This document shows, one piece after another, positions 16,306-24,827 of a stretch of DNA of 64,000 nt. Origin of the DNA: Paenibacillus sp. 19GGS1-52 (GTDB lineage: Bacteria; Bacillota; Bacilli; Paenibacillales; Paenibacillaceae); NCBI RefSeq assembly GCF_022369515.1, contig NZ_CP059724.1, positions 434,001 to 498,000 on the forward strand, written 5' to 3'. The notes beneath the pieces are model-generated. The model ran no database searches. It had not been told where the DNA came from and saw nothing but the letters and a program-made list of their open reading frames with translations. The position numbers and the translations under genes are program-made. How positions within the stretch are numbered: the first letter of the stretch is position 1; each line of letters starts with the position of its first letter.

Positions 16306-17658
16306 ATGGATGCAGAAAACCTCCATTACTTTGAAAAAGCACCGATCGCAAAAGCCGTAGCTCACTTCGCTGTACCGATGATGCTTGGCATGTCAATGAG
16401 TGTCATATATTCCATCTTGAATGCCTTTTTTCTTGGCACACTGGGCAATACTGCTATGTTAACCGCACTCGCGCTAACCTTGCCGTTATTCGCGGTCATT
16501 ATGGCGCTAGGCAACTTGATTGGCATCGGTAGTGGTACATTCATTTCCCGTTTGCTGGGAGAGAAAAAGTATGATGACGTAAAACATGTGTCTTCATTCG
16601 CCGTTTACAGCAGTTTAGTTCTCGGTCTTATCGTGATGGCTGTCGGCCTCCCGTTGATTGATCCAATTGTTCATGGCCTGGGAGCGACACCTGACTCCTT
16701 CGGCTTCACAAAGGACTATGTCACGATTATGATTATGGGTTCACCATTCATCGTATTATTCTTCACGCTGGAGAATATCGTGCGCTCGGAGGGTGCGGCC
16801 ATGACGTCGATGATCGGTATGATTCTCAGTGTTGTCGTGAATATTATCCTCGATGCGCTAGTCATCTTCGTCTTCCATTGGGGCGTGATTGGCGTTGCGT
16901 CTGCTACGGTCATTTCTAACTTGGTTGCAAGTGCATTCTACGCCTTTCATATAGGATATAAGAGCCAATTCTTAACCGTTTCCATTAAATGGTTCAAGGC
17001 TAACAAGGACATTCTCAGCAATGTATTCAAAATCGGACTTCCTGTTTTTGTTATGAGCCTCTTCATGGGTGCAATGTCGCTCATCTTCAACCGTTTTCTG
17101 GTCGAATATGGGGAGCAGGCCGTAGCGGCCTTCGGAATTTCATCCCGTTTATTGCAATTTCCCGAGGTTATTCTGATGGGCTTAAGCGAGGGAGTTGTGC
17201 CGTTGATTGCTTTCTCTTTTACAGCGAATAAATTACGCACGAAGCATACCATTGCATTCACGATCAAAGCGATTGTGGCTTTAGCAGTCGTGTTCGGCGT
17301 CATTGTCTTTCTGATTTCCGATCACTTAATTGGTTTATTTACGAATGATCCGCAATTAATTGAAATGGGTAGCTACATTCTACATGTGACGTTCTTATCC
17401 TTGTTCATTACAGGAATGACCGCGTTGTTTACGGGGATCTTCCAAGCAACAGCACAAGGAACCGCCGCGTTTATTATGTCAGTTATTCAAGGAATTACGC
17501 TGATTCCAGTGTTGTATATTGCCAATCGAATGAACGGCTTTCACGGGGTGGTCTGGTCGCTGGTCATTTCGGATGCTGTCACGTTCCTTGTTGGTGCCAT
17601 CATGCTGTATGCTCTGCGGACTAAATTGCAGCCGGATTTGGAAAATTTAGTACAGTAG
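16306..17658 (+). CDS. mepA: MATE-family multidrug efflux protein (MepA-like)
   Basis: About 450 residues with twelve predicted transmembrane helices in two MATE repeats. It starts MDAENLHYFEKAPIAKA, which closely parallels the N-terminus known for MepA (YYFEKSP); this and the nearby GTGGTGA support the ATG at 16306 over one at 16285. Other shared segments are MALGNLIGIGSGTFISRLLG, RSEGAAMTSMIGM and LGMSMSVIYSILN. MATE proteins export cationic drugs in exchange for H+ or Na+ across the cytoplasmic membrane. Separated by 184 bases from the MarR gene with an imperfect inverted repeat between them. Substrate range cannot be read from sequence. Confidence 0.88.
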   Translation: MDAENLHYFEKAPIAKAVAHFAVPMMLGMSMSVIYSILNAFFLGTLGNTAMLTALALTLPLFAVIMALGNLIGIGSGTFISRLLGEKKYDDVKHVSSFAVYSSLVLGLIVMAVGLPLIDPIVHGLGATPDSFGFTKDYVTIMIMGSPFIVLFFTLENIVRSEGAAMTSMIGMILSVVVNIILDALVIFVFHWGVIGVASATVISNLVASAFYAFHIGYKSQFLTVSIKWFKANKDILSNVFKIGLPVFVMSLFMGAMSLIFNRFLVEYGEQAVAAFGISSRLLQFPEVILMGLSEGVVPLIAFSFTANKLRTKHTIAFTIKAIVALAVVFGVIVFLISDHLIGLFTNDPQLIEMGSYILHVTFLSLFITGMTALFTGIFQATAQGTAAFIMSVIQGITLIPVLYIANRMNGFHGVVWSLVISDAVTFLVGAIMLYALRTKLQPDLENLVQ

Positions 17659-17681
17659 AAATCATATAACATGCAAGAAAG

Positions 17682-17717
17682 CAGGATAAGGGCGTTCCCC
17701 GATCCTGTATTTTTTTG
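17682..17717 (+). terminator. Terminator after the MATE gene
   Basis: CAGGAT and ATCCTG enclose an inner GGG/CCC pairing with a short loop, followed by TATTTTTTT. Confidence 0.75.
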
Positions 17718-17752
17718 GAAAAAAAGCCCTAACCAATGTCGGTCAGGGCTTT
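17717..17752 (-). terminator. Terminator of the XRE regulator gene
   Basis: On the minus strand AAAGCCCTGACC pairs with GGTTAGGGCTTT with one mismatch and is followed by a long T run (TTTTTTTCC). It faces the MATE terminator. Confidence 0.75.
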
Positions 17753-17768
17753 ATCCTTTTGATTTTAC

Positions 17769-18113
17769 TTATTCGAATGATCTCCGTACCTCTTTGTTAA
17801 TCCGTTTCAATGAATCAATCTGCTCCACAGTCAACTCGCTAATAGTGGCCGCATATTCATCAATTGCTTTACGTTGGGCAGCCTCAATTTCATCCAGATT
17901 ATTCTGATTATAGAATAGTTCTGAAGGCTGGATTTTGAGTGCGGTAATAATCTTCTGCAGTGTATCTATAGAAAAGTTCCGTTCCCCTCGTTCCAATGAT
18001 CCAACATAGGCATCATCCAAGTTCGAGAGCTCCGCTAGTTGTTGTTGAGTTAATCCCTTTGCCTTACGTATGGCTCGAATTCTGTCTCCAACTGAATTTC
18101 TTAAATCCATCAT
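17769..18113 (-). CDS. XRE-family (Cro/C1 helix-turn-helix) regulator
   Basis: 114 residues from the ATG at 18113; AGGAGAGG lies 8 bases upstream, and a GTG at 18122 is too close to it. The Cro/C1 helix-turn-helix spans about 8-65: VGDRIRAIRKAKGLTQQQLA, then AYVGSLERGERNFSIDTLQKI. The C-terminal half (about 70-114) is helical, with Glu-rich heptad-like spacing that may dimerise. Its binding site overlaps an inverted repeat at 18123-18143, which suggests autoregulation. A TPR-like gene starts divergently 195 bases away, the usual partner arrangement for peptide- or signal-controlled XRE regulators, although the helix-turn-helix and helical repeats are on separate chains here. Confidence 0.85.
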   Translation of the reverse strand: MMDLRNSVGDRIRAIRKAKGLTQQQLAELSNLDDAYVGSLERGERNFSIDTLQKIITALKIQPSELFYNQNNLDEIEAAQRKAIDEYAATISELTVEQIDSLKRINKEVRRSFE

Positions 18114-18122
18114 GCTAGTCAC

Positions 18123-18143
18123 CTCTCCTAAAGGTTAGGAGAG
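18123..18143 (-). promoter_or_regulatory. Inverted repeat overlapping the XRE ribosome binding site
   Basis: CTCTCCTAA and TTAGGAGAG are perfect 9-base arms around a 3-base centre. On the minus strand one arm is the AGGAG of the XRE gene. It could be an operator or, in RNA, a hairpin hiding the binding site. Confidence 0.55.
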
Positions 18144-18308
18144 TATGGGTAGAAATGGCAGGGTCATAGAGACGGTAAAATATATTAATAGTACTGCATA
18201 TAAGTAGTGTGTTAAGCTCATTGTACTACTTCTCTAGTGGAAGTAAAGTAAAAGGGACATATTGGAAGGTTATAGAGTCGGGCTTGACGATAAAGGAGGA
18301 AACAGCAC

Positions 18309-19118
18309 TTGCGTAGTTCCATTCTAAAGTCACTGAAGCCGGATATTATGGTTGAAATGTTAGAAAACGCTTTTTTATTAGAAAATTGGGATAAAATACT
18401 GAATACTTCGGACATTCTTTTCAGTTACGCACAATGCATCTATGAAGAGCGTCAGGATCTCAAGTCAAAGGGTTTGCCTTTGCCTCTTGCAGTAGAGACG
18501 CTGCATCCGTTGGTGTATTATTACGGGTTCAGTCATCTCATGTGTGGGTTCGCTCATCAGAAGCAGGGCCACTATGATCAAGCAAGAGAATACATAATAA
18601 AATATGCGGATTTGGGCTGGTTCGACGATTTAGGTGAGGAAGGACTCCAACTGGTTGAGGAATTCCGGTTCCTAGCGAAGACTAATTTATATACATTGGA
18701 TATTCTAGCGGGCAAGACAGATCAGTTAGAGGAATATGTGCTCTTTCTGCAAGATTATCCAGAGGAATTATTGCCGGGTCAGGATACGGTATTACAAGCG
18801 GTGCTTCGATATGATATGAATTTGTATGAGCTTCTGCATGCGTTCGCACAACAGTTTACAGAGTTTGGGGAGTCCAATGACGGGGCTAATATCTCGTATT
18901 ACTACAACTATTGTTATTACTTAGCTGTATATCATAAGCGGGCCGGGCGACACGCAGAGGCACTGGAATGCATTTTGCAGTGTATTATATTAGCCCATAA
19001 GTCTCACAATAACGGCGATTTCAGAAACTGTATGGCATTGTTCCAATCCTTACGAGATAGGGCTACAGAGGTACAGATTAGGCAATATCAGGAGGTGCTG
19101 ACCGCTTCTTTGGAATAG
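18309..19118 (+). CDS. TPR-like helical protein, partner of the XRE regulator
   Basis: 269 residues from a TTG start; AAAGGAGG lies 9 bases upstream and no better start is near. Entirely helical with TPR-like repeats (FSHLMCGFAHQKQGHYDQAR near residue 75; YYNYCYYLAVYHKRAGRHAE near 198). There is no DNA-binding domain, signal peptide or membrane segment. In Paenibacillus and relatives, proteins of this sort sit next to XRE regulators and resemble the repeat halves of RRNPP-type peptide receptors. I infer a sensory or anti-regulator role with the divergent gene, but no ligand is visible. Followed by a wobble-paired terminator at 19145. Confidence 0.62.
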   Translation: MRSSILKSLKPDIMVEMLENAFLLENWDKILNTSDILFSYAQCIYEERQDLKSKGLPLPLAVETLHPLVYYYGFSHLMCGFAHQKQGHYDQAREYIIKYADLGWFDDLGEEGLQLVEEFRFLAKTNLYTLDILAGKTDQLEEYVLFLQDYPEELLPGQDTVLQAVLRYDMNLYELLHAFAQQFTEFGESNDGANISYYYNYCYYLAVYHKRAGRHAEALECILQCIILAHKSHNNGDFRNCMALFQSLRDRATEVQIRQYQEVLTASLE

Positions 19119-19144
19119 GTAGATAAGTGCTGCAATTTGTCGCA

Positions 19145-19186
19145 AGCTCGTTCCCCCTTGTTAAGAGGCTGGAGCGGGCTTTTTTT
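19145..19186 (+). terminator. Terminator after the TPR-like gene
   Basis: AGCTCGTTCC pairs with GGAGCGGGCT (two G-U pairs), followed by TTTTTT. Confidence 0.7.
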
Positions 19187-19287
19187 GAAAATATGGCCAA
19201 GTAGAAGCACCCTAATATTTAATTCGAATTATCCCTATCTGGAACGTATGTTTTTCAATGGGTTTCTGATAACATAGGAGGCACAGA

Positions 19288-21126
19288 ATGATCGTATATT
19301 TCCTAACTAGGAGTCAACCATCTATGAACTATAATCTGTATTTATCGGCACTACTGATGGCTGCTACCTGTTGTTCTCTGATGTTGGTTTATCTATGTTG
19401 GAAAAGAAGAAATTTACCGATAGCCATAAGCTATGGCTTAGGCTTATTAACGGGCTCTTTTTACACTTTTGGTTATGCCTTTGAAATTACTAGTACTACC
19501 CTAGAGCAAATACGGTTCTGGCTGCGCATTGAATATATCGGTATTCCCTTCGGTACTGTGCTGTGGTTTATTATGGTTCTGCAGTATACGGGGCGGCAAT
19601 CATGGGTGCGTCCAAGGTACGTTGCCCTTCTGATGGTTGTTCCCATCCTAACCTTTATTTCTCATAACACAAATGAATGGCATCACTTATTCTACAAGAG
19701 TATGACGATCAATACTTCAGAAGGATTCCCATTGGTCACCTTGATTAAGGGGCCTTTATATGAACTTCACGTTATATATTCCTATAGCTTTTTTATAGTG
19801 GGAATGGTTTTTTTGATTCAGATGTTCCGCAGAGCAGCCCCCCGTATGAAGAAACAAGTAGCCCTTATGATCATAGGCTCTTGGGGACCCTTTGGCTTTA
19901 CGCTTGTTTATTTAAGTAGATTGATCTATATGCCCCTTGATTTATCTCCATTCGGGTTCTTGTTCTCTGGTATTTTTTTCATGTGGGGAATCTATCAATT
20001 TAATATGCTGAGGTTGGCACCTTTAGCTTTGCAAAATGTGTTTGAATCGATGAAAGATGCGGTCATTGTGTTTGATCTGGATAATAGACTAATCAGTTTC
20101 AATAAGGCAGCCAATTGGGTGATTGGAGGTTTACATAAAAAAATACTTGGACAGCCGGCTGCTCAAGTCTTGCTCCATTATCCATTATTACTGGAAATCA
20201 TTATGAAAGATCCATCCTCGGAGAGCAGGGTCCAAATCACAGGTCAGAGTGATGGACAATTTTATAATATCCATATGTCCTATGTGAGTGGTAACAACCC
20301 CAATCCGGTCGGCAAATTACTTCTGTTAAGCAATGTAACGGAAACAGTGCGTGTAGAGGAAAGACTCCACGATAATGCCAGACAGCTGGGTGAATTGAAT
20401 ACGTTCAAGGACAGGATGTTTAGTGTAGTCGCCCATGATATTCGCGATCCCATAGCGGTTCTGGTCAATCTGATGGAATTACTTGAGGAGGAAATTCAGG
20501 CCTCAGGTGAGGACCATGAGGAGATCGTTCGCGAGATGAGGCAGCAGATTCAGAATACATTTTCTTTGGTAGAAGGCTTGCTGGATTGGTTTCGGAGTCA
20601 AACAGGGGGTATGATTTTTAATCCAGTGGAAAGGGATTTGGCCCATACAGTTCAAACCAATTTGAGTTTAGTGCGCCTCCGTGGTGAGAACAAGAATATC
20701 AACATCCTATCCGAAATACCTAAGGGTACCTATGTTTATGCCGATAAAGAAATGCTTGAGTTGATTATCCGCAATCTACTATCCAATGCCATTAAATTTA
20801 CGGACTACGGTGGAACCATCCGCTTAAAGGCAGAGCAGAAAGATCGTCAAATGGTTATCTCGGTAAGTGATACAGGAGAAGGAATACCATTAGAACAAGC
20901 CCATTCTTTGCTGCAGGATGATTATCCAGTTTCTTCAGTAGGAACAGCGGGAGAGCGGGGCATCGGGCTGGGACTTATCTTATGCAGAGAATTTGTTCAC
21001 ATAAATGGGGGAGAGATTTGGTTTGACAGTATACCAGCACAAGGCAGCACCTTTTACTTCTCTATCCCTACTGCAGCTAAAGCTTCAACTAGACGAGCAG
21101 CCAGCATGGAAGGTGAAGTGAGATGA
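19288..21126 (+). CDS. Sensor histidine kinase with 7TM N-terminal domain and PAS domain
   Basis: 612 residues. Seven or eight hydrophobic helices (about 17-240) form a histidine-kinase N-terminal 7TM sensor, followed by a PAS domain (about 250-355, starting FESMKDAVIVFDLDNRLISF). The dimerisation helix has FSVVAHDIRDPIAVL with phospho-His 383. The ATPase domain has NLLSNAIKFTD, DTGEGIP and GIGLGLILCREF. TAGGAGGC lies before the ATG. The stop overlaps the start of the response regulator by four bases (ATGA), so the two are translationally coupled and form a pair. The signal may be a small membrane-soluble or extracellular molecule; the domain does not reveal it. Confidence 0.87.
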   Translation: MIVYFLTRSQPSMNYNLYLSALLMAATCCSLMLVYLCWKRRNLPIAISYGLGLLTGSFYTFGYAFEITSTTLEQIRFWLRIEYIGIPFGTVLWFIMVLQYTGRQSWVRPRYVALLMVVPILTFISHNTNEWHHLFYKSMTINTSEGFPLVTLIKGPLYELHVIYSYSFFIVGMVFLIQMFRRAAPRMKKQVALMIIGSWGPFGFTLVYLSRLIYMPLDLSPFGFLFSGIFFMWGIYQFNMLRLAPLALQNVFESMKDAVIVFDLDNRLISFNKAANWVIGGLHKKILGQPAAQVLLHYPLLLEIIMKDPSSESRVQITGQSDGQFYNIHMSYVSGNNPNPVGKLLLLSNVTETVRVEERLHDNARQLGELNTFKDRMFSVVAHDIRDPIAVLVNLMELLEEEIQASGEDHEEIVREMRQQIQNTFSLVEGLLDWFRSQTGGMIFNPVERDLAHTVQTNLSLVRLRGENKNINILSEIPKGTYVYADKEMLELIIRNLLSNAIKFTDYGGTIRLKAEQKDRQMVISVSDTGEGIPLEQAHSLLQDDYPVSSVGTAGERGIGLGLILCREFVHINGGEIWFDSIPAQGSTFYFSIPTAAKASTRRAASMEGEVR

Positions 21127-22232
21127 AGGTTATCCTTATTGATGATGAGAAGGCGATGCATTTAATTATGAAGCGGATGCTTGCCAAGATTACCGAGGTT
21201 GAAATTGTGGGTAGTTTTCAAGAAGTGGCAACCGCCTTTTCCTACTTGGAGAATCATGAGGTCGATTTGATATTTGCTGATATCAGTATGCCAAGGGAAA
21301 ATGGTCTGGAGTTTGCTGAACGGTTACGGGCAAGCGGCAGACACACCAAGCTGGTTTTTATAACCTCCCATAAGGAACATGCGCTATATGCCTTTGATGT
21401 GCAAGCTTTCGACTATATTTTGAAGCCTGTTGTGCAAGAGAGATTACACCACACGGTCCAAAGAGCACTTGCTGCGAAGCAGCCCCCCGACTTAAATGAA
21501 GTTAAGTTTAACTGCTTGGGCGGGATTGATATTCAAAGCACGCAGGGTGTGCGGGTCAAGTGGAAATCAAGTAAAAGTGCTGAGCTTTTTGCATATTTAT
21601 TAATAAATAAAGGTAGACTTGTATCCAGAGCAAGGCTGATTGAGGATATATTTGGCAACATGTTGCCAAAGAATGCCGAAATGTATTTAAATACGACGGT
21701 CTATCAGCTGCGTAAGGTTTTGGAGACTTTTGGACTGAAGGAGAATTTGCACTCCGACAGCAATCATTATGCGCTCAGTCTTAAAGATGTACATGTGGAC
21801 CTCCTCAGCTTTGAAGAGGGCTGTAGACAGATGGCGGTAATAGATGAGAGTAATATCGAACAGGCGATAGGGATCGAACAGCTCTACACGGGCGAATTAT
21901 TTGGTGAGCGCGCCTTCGCCTGGGCGTGGAATGAGGCTGAACGTATTGCCTCGCTGTATAATTCTTTTACCCGGCGATTATGCGTCGCCTTGTTATCAAG
22001 AGGGGAGACGCAAGTAGTTATCCGGCTGTTGCGTAAACTCATGGCACACAATGAGCTGGATGAAGAACCCTTCATGCTGCTTATGGAAGCGTTGGCGCTA
22101 CAGGACAACAAAGAAGATTTAACCCAGCAATACGAGAAGTTTGTGGAAACTCTGCATAAAGAAATTGGAATAGCCCCCTCACCTATAGCGGTCTCCTTAT
22201 ATGAACAGCTGTTGTCAGGACTGGATAAATAA
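21123..22232 (+). CDS. Response regulator with SARP-type (wHTH plus BTAD) output
   Basis: 369 residues. The receiver domain (1-120) has DDE at 7-9, phospho-Asp 53 in IFADISMPRENG and Lys in YILKPV. The output is a winged helix (about 140-225; SAELFAYLLINKGRLVSRARL, then YQLRKVLE) plus a bacterial transcriptional activator domain of TPR-like helices (about 235-365), the architecture of SARP/SapR-like activators. This output type is far less usual in Firmicutes response regulators than OmpR, NarL or AraC domains, but is seen in Paenibacillus. Co-transcribed with the upstream 7TM kinase and followed by a clean terminator, so the downstream solute-binding gene has its own promoter or relies on readthrough. 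Confidence 0.85.
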   Translation: MKVILIDDEKAMHLIMKRMLAKITEVEIVGSFQEVATAFSYLENHEVDLIFADISMPRENGLEFAERLRASGRHTKLVFITSHKEHALYAFDVQAFDYILKPVVQERLHHTVQRALAAKQPPDLNEVKFNCLGGIDIQSTQGVRVKWKSSKSAELFAYLLINKGRLVSRARLIEDIFGNMLPKNAEMYLNTTVYQLRKVLETFGLKENLHSDSNHYALSLKDVHVDLLSFEEGCRQMAVIDESNIEQAIGIEQLYTGELFGERAFAWAWNEAERIASLYNSFTRRLCVALLSRGETQVVIRLLRKLMAHNELDEEPFMLLMEALALQDNKEDLTQQYEKFVETLHKEIGIAPSPIAVSLYEQLLSGLDK

Positions 22233-22236
22233 TGGG

Positions 22237-22285
22237 GACTGGCCTTTATGTCGATATATGACAATAAAGGCCAGTCTTTTATTTG
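22237..22285 (+). terminator. Terminator after the SARP response regulator
   Basis: GACTGGCCTTTAT (22237-22249) and ATAAAGGCCAGTC (22264-22276) are perfect complements, followed by TTTTATTTG. Confidence 0.82.
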
Positions 22286-22392
22286 TTTTCTGGTATCTAT
22301 CACAATAGTCTGAAAGCGAATCTCAATTTATAATGGAGGGGAGTTGTCACTTTTTATCGAATAAATCCAACTAATTCTTGAGGAGCTTGCCA

Positions 22393-23724
22393 ATGCCCAG
22401 ATTTCCTCTAACACTTATCGTTTGTTTATTGATAGGGAGTATGCCGTTATTAATAGCAGGATGTGAGCACAGCAGTACTGAGGTCAATAATCTACAAGTG
22501 GGCTCAATACAGGAAGCTCCCAAGAAAGATTCCTTAGTCTTTCGTATTACTTGGAAGACGTACTCTGGACGAGGAGAGGCTATTCGTAAAATTGTGCAAG
22601 CCTATAATGACCAAAACACAAGTCAATATGAGGTCATTATGGTCGATGGTGATGAGGACAGAGATGTTATTGAAGACTTATTAGATCGTAAGAATCAGGA
22701 TCAGGTTGATGTGTATGTTTTGCCTTATCGCTATATTAAATATTTTGGACAGCAAGGTAAGCTATTGAATTTAACGCAAGAATTTGCGCAAGAAAAGGAC
22801 TTATTCTACGAAGAATTATGGAATCTAAGCATGGTGGATAAGCAAGTGTATGGCATTCCATGGTTAGGTCATAGTATGGGGTTAATCTATAATCAGGATC
22901 TATTAGAGCGAAGTGGTGTTGATCCGAAGCAAATTAATAGTCTTGAGAATCTAGTGAGTGCTTTGGAACGCGTGGAGAGTAATACAACAGCCAAGGGGAT
23001 TGGACTTGTTGGTGCCAATCATCATGATATTACTTGGATGGTCAATCAGTTTATATATGGATTTGGTTCGAGTCTTGTGAATTCGGAAGGCTCTCAGGTC
23101 ACGATCAATAATCAACAATCAAAGGCTGCCTTGGAATTCTATAAGAATGTGTTGGGGAAGCATGCTCAGGCAAATTGGACGAATGATAGCGGAATCGAGG
23201 TTATGGATCAGTTTCGGGAAGGGAAAGTAGCTTTTGAGATTCAGGGTATCTGGGGAGTAACGGATATTTGGAAGAATGGGAACCCCTTTGAGGTTGGGGT
23301 TATTCCGCTGAAGAACGTATCTTTAAAAGCTGAAGTTGGACCCATGATGGTAGCCGTGTCTCCTCAGGTGGACGAGAAGAAGAATGCGGCTATTCAATTT
23401 ATGAAGTACTTAATTTCAGTAGAAGGGCAGGAAAAAGTGCTGGACGGGGAATATAGCATTGAGCATGATACCTATTATCCCTTCAGAACTCCGGTTAGAA
23501 AGGATCTAGTACATAGTCGACTGTTTGAGAACAATCCGGTATTTTCAACTTTTCTAGAGGGCTTTAATGATCCTAGTATTGATGTGCCTGTACCCAAGTG
23601 GGAGGCGATCAAAAAGGATTTGTATGAAGAAGGCTTGCACCAAGTGATGACGGGTGAACTAAAGATTGATGAATTCCTTCAACAGATGGAGACCAAAGGG
23701 AACCAGATATTACTAGAACCTTAG
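22393..23724 (+). CDS. Solute-binding lipoprotein (ABC sugar-type, family 1)
   Basis: 443 residues from the ATG at 22393, which has GAGGAG 7 bases upstream; a TTG at 22378 overlaps that site. A lipoprotein signal ends in LLIAGC, so the mature protein is anchored by a diacylglyceryl-Cys. The body has the family 1 solute-binding fold with YGIPWLGHSMGLIYNQDLL and VAFEIQGIWGVTDIW segments. No permease or ATPase follows; instead the next genes, 13 bases on, encode an HD-GYP response regulator and a hybrid kinase. I infer that it presents a ligand to a sensor, perhaps the 7TM or the hybrid kinase, instead of or in addition to transport. Confidence 0.83.
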   Translation: MPRFPLTLIVCLLIGSMPLLIAGCEHSSTEVNNLQVGSIQEAPKKDSLVFRITWKTYSGRGEAIRKIVQAYNDQNTSQYEVIMVDGDEDRDVIEDLLDRKNQDQVDVYVLPYRYIKYFGQQGKLLNLTQEFAQEKDLFYEELWNLSMVDKQVYGIPWLGHSMGLIYNQDLLERSGVDPKQINSLENLVSALERVESNTTAKGIGLVGANHHDITWMVNQFIYGFGSSLVNSEGSQVTINNQQSKAALEFYKNVLGKHAQANWTNDSGIEVMDQFREGKVAFEIQGIWGVTDIWKNGNPFEVGVIPLKNVSLKAEVGPMMVAVSPQVDEKKNAAIQFMKYLISVEGQEKVLDGEYSIEHDTYYPFRTPVRKDLVHSRLFENNPVFSTFLEGFNDPSIDVPVPKWEAIKKDLYEEGLHQVMTGELKIDEFLQQMETKGNQILLEP

Positions 23725-23737
23725 GGGGACTGTGTCA

Positions 23738-24826
23738 GTGGATACAACAATATTAATTGTGGACGATTCCAAGTCAGATGTAGCTTTAATCAAAATTATG
23801 CTGCATGATTATCAGCTGTTATATGCTGCCAATGGGTATGAAGCCATGCAGATGATTGATCATGATCCTTCTATTGAACTAATCGTACTGGATTTGAACA
23901 TGCCTGTGATGAATGGTTTTGAAGTATTGAATGCTCTGAAACAACCACAATATTCGAAGATTGTCCCCATTATCCTGACTAATCACGATGAGATCGAGAA
24001 TGAAGTGAAGGGCTTAGCATTAGGTGCAATGGATTTCATACGAAAGCCCTTGAACATGGAAGCCTTGAGAAAACGGATTGAAATCCAGCTTGCCTTAAGA
24101 AATTCAAGAGTTATGATGGAGGATTACAATCTGCGCTTGCAGAATGAGGTTGAGATTCGAACCAAAGAGCTTGTCCTAAGCCGAGATATCTCGATTAATG
24201 TATTGGTTGGATTATTGGAAGTGAGAAACTTAGAAAGCAGTAATCATACAATAAGAACTCAATACATGGTGAGAAAACTGTGCGAACACTTAAAGCTAAA
24301 GGCAGATTATTATGATATTTTCACAGACGAATATATTCAAGAGCTGTTCAGAACAACACCTCTGCATGATATTGGGAAAGTGGGCATACCTGATCATATT
24401 CTTTTGAAACCTGGAAAGTTAACTCCTGAGGAATTTGAAATTATGAAAAAACATGTAGACTATGGCGTGGACGCCCTGATGTATAATCTCAAGGGGAATA
24501 ACGCTCCCAGCTTTATCCGCACAGCTCTTGAAATTATTGGGACACATCATGAAAGATATGATGGTACGGGTTATCCGCATGGACTAAAAGGAGAAGAGAT
24601 TCCGCTATGTGGCCGCCTGGTCGCTATTGTTGATGTCTACGATGCCTTGGTGCACCCGAGAGTGTATAAGGCAGCATTTTCGCATGAAAAAGCTTTAGAG
24701 ATTATTAATCAGGAACGTGGTCGTCACTTCGATCCCAACATTGTTGATGCCTTTATGGAAATTCATAACGAAATGCTGAAAATCACTCAAGAATTCGAGC
24801 AAACCCCAGAAATTGAGGTTGAATAG
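23738..24826 (+). CDS. Response regulator with HD-GYP domain (c-di-GMP phosphodiesterase)
   Basis: 362 residues from a GTG at 23738; AGGGGG is 9 bases before it, against 3 bases before the GTG at 23732. The receiver domain (1-118) has DD at 9-10 and phospho-Asp 52 in IVLDLNMPVMNG. A short coiled-coil linker leads to the HD-GYP domain (about 140-345) with PLHDIGKVGIPD and HHERYDGTGYP, so the HD pair and the GYP triad are intact. It should hydrolyse c-di-GMP to pGpG or GMP under control of phosphorylation. The preceding lipoprotein and following hybrid kinase are within a few bases, and the hybrid kinase is the likely phosphodonor. Confidence 0.88.
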   Translation: MDTTILIVDDSKSDVALIKIMLHDYQLLYAANGYEAMQMIDHDPSIELIVLDLNMPVMNGFEVLNALKQPQYSKIVPIILTNHDEIENEVKGLALGAMDFIRKPLNMEALRKRIEIQLALRNSRVMMEDYNLRLQNEVEIRTKELVLSRDISINVLVGLLEVRNLESSNHTIRTQYMVRKLCEHLKLKADYYDIFTDEYIQELFRTTPLHDIGKVGIPDHILLKPGKLTPEEFEIMKKHVDYGVDALMYNLKGNNAPSFIRTALEIIGTHHERYDGTGYPHGLKGEEIPLCGRLVAIVDVYDALVHPRVYKAAFSHEKALEIINQERGRHFDPNIVDAFMEIHNEMLKITQEFEQTPEIEVE

Positions 24827-24827
24827 G

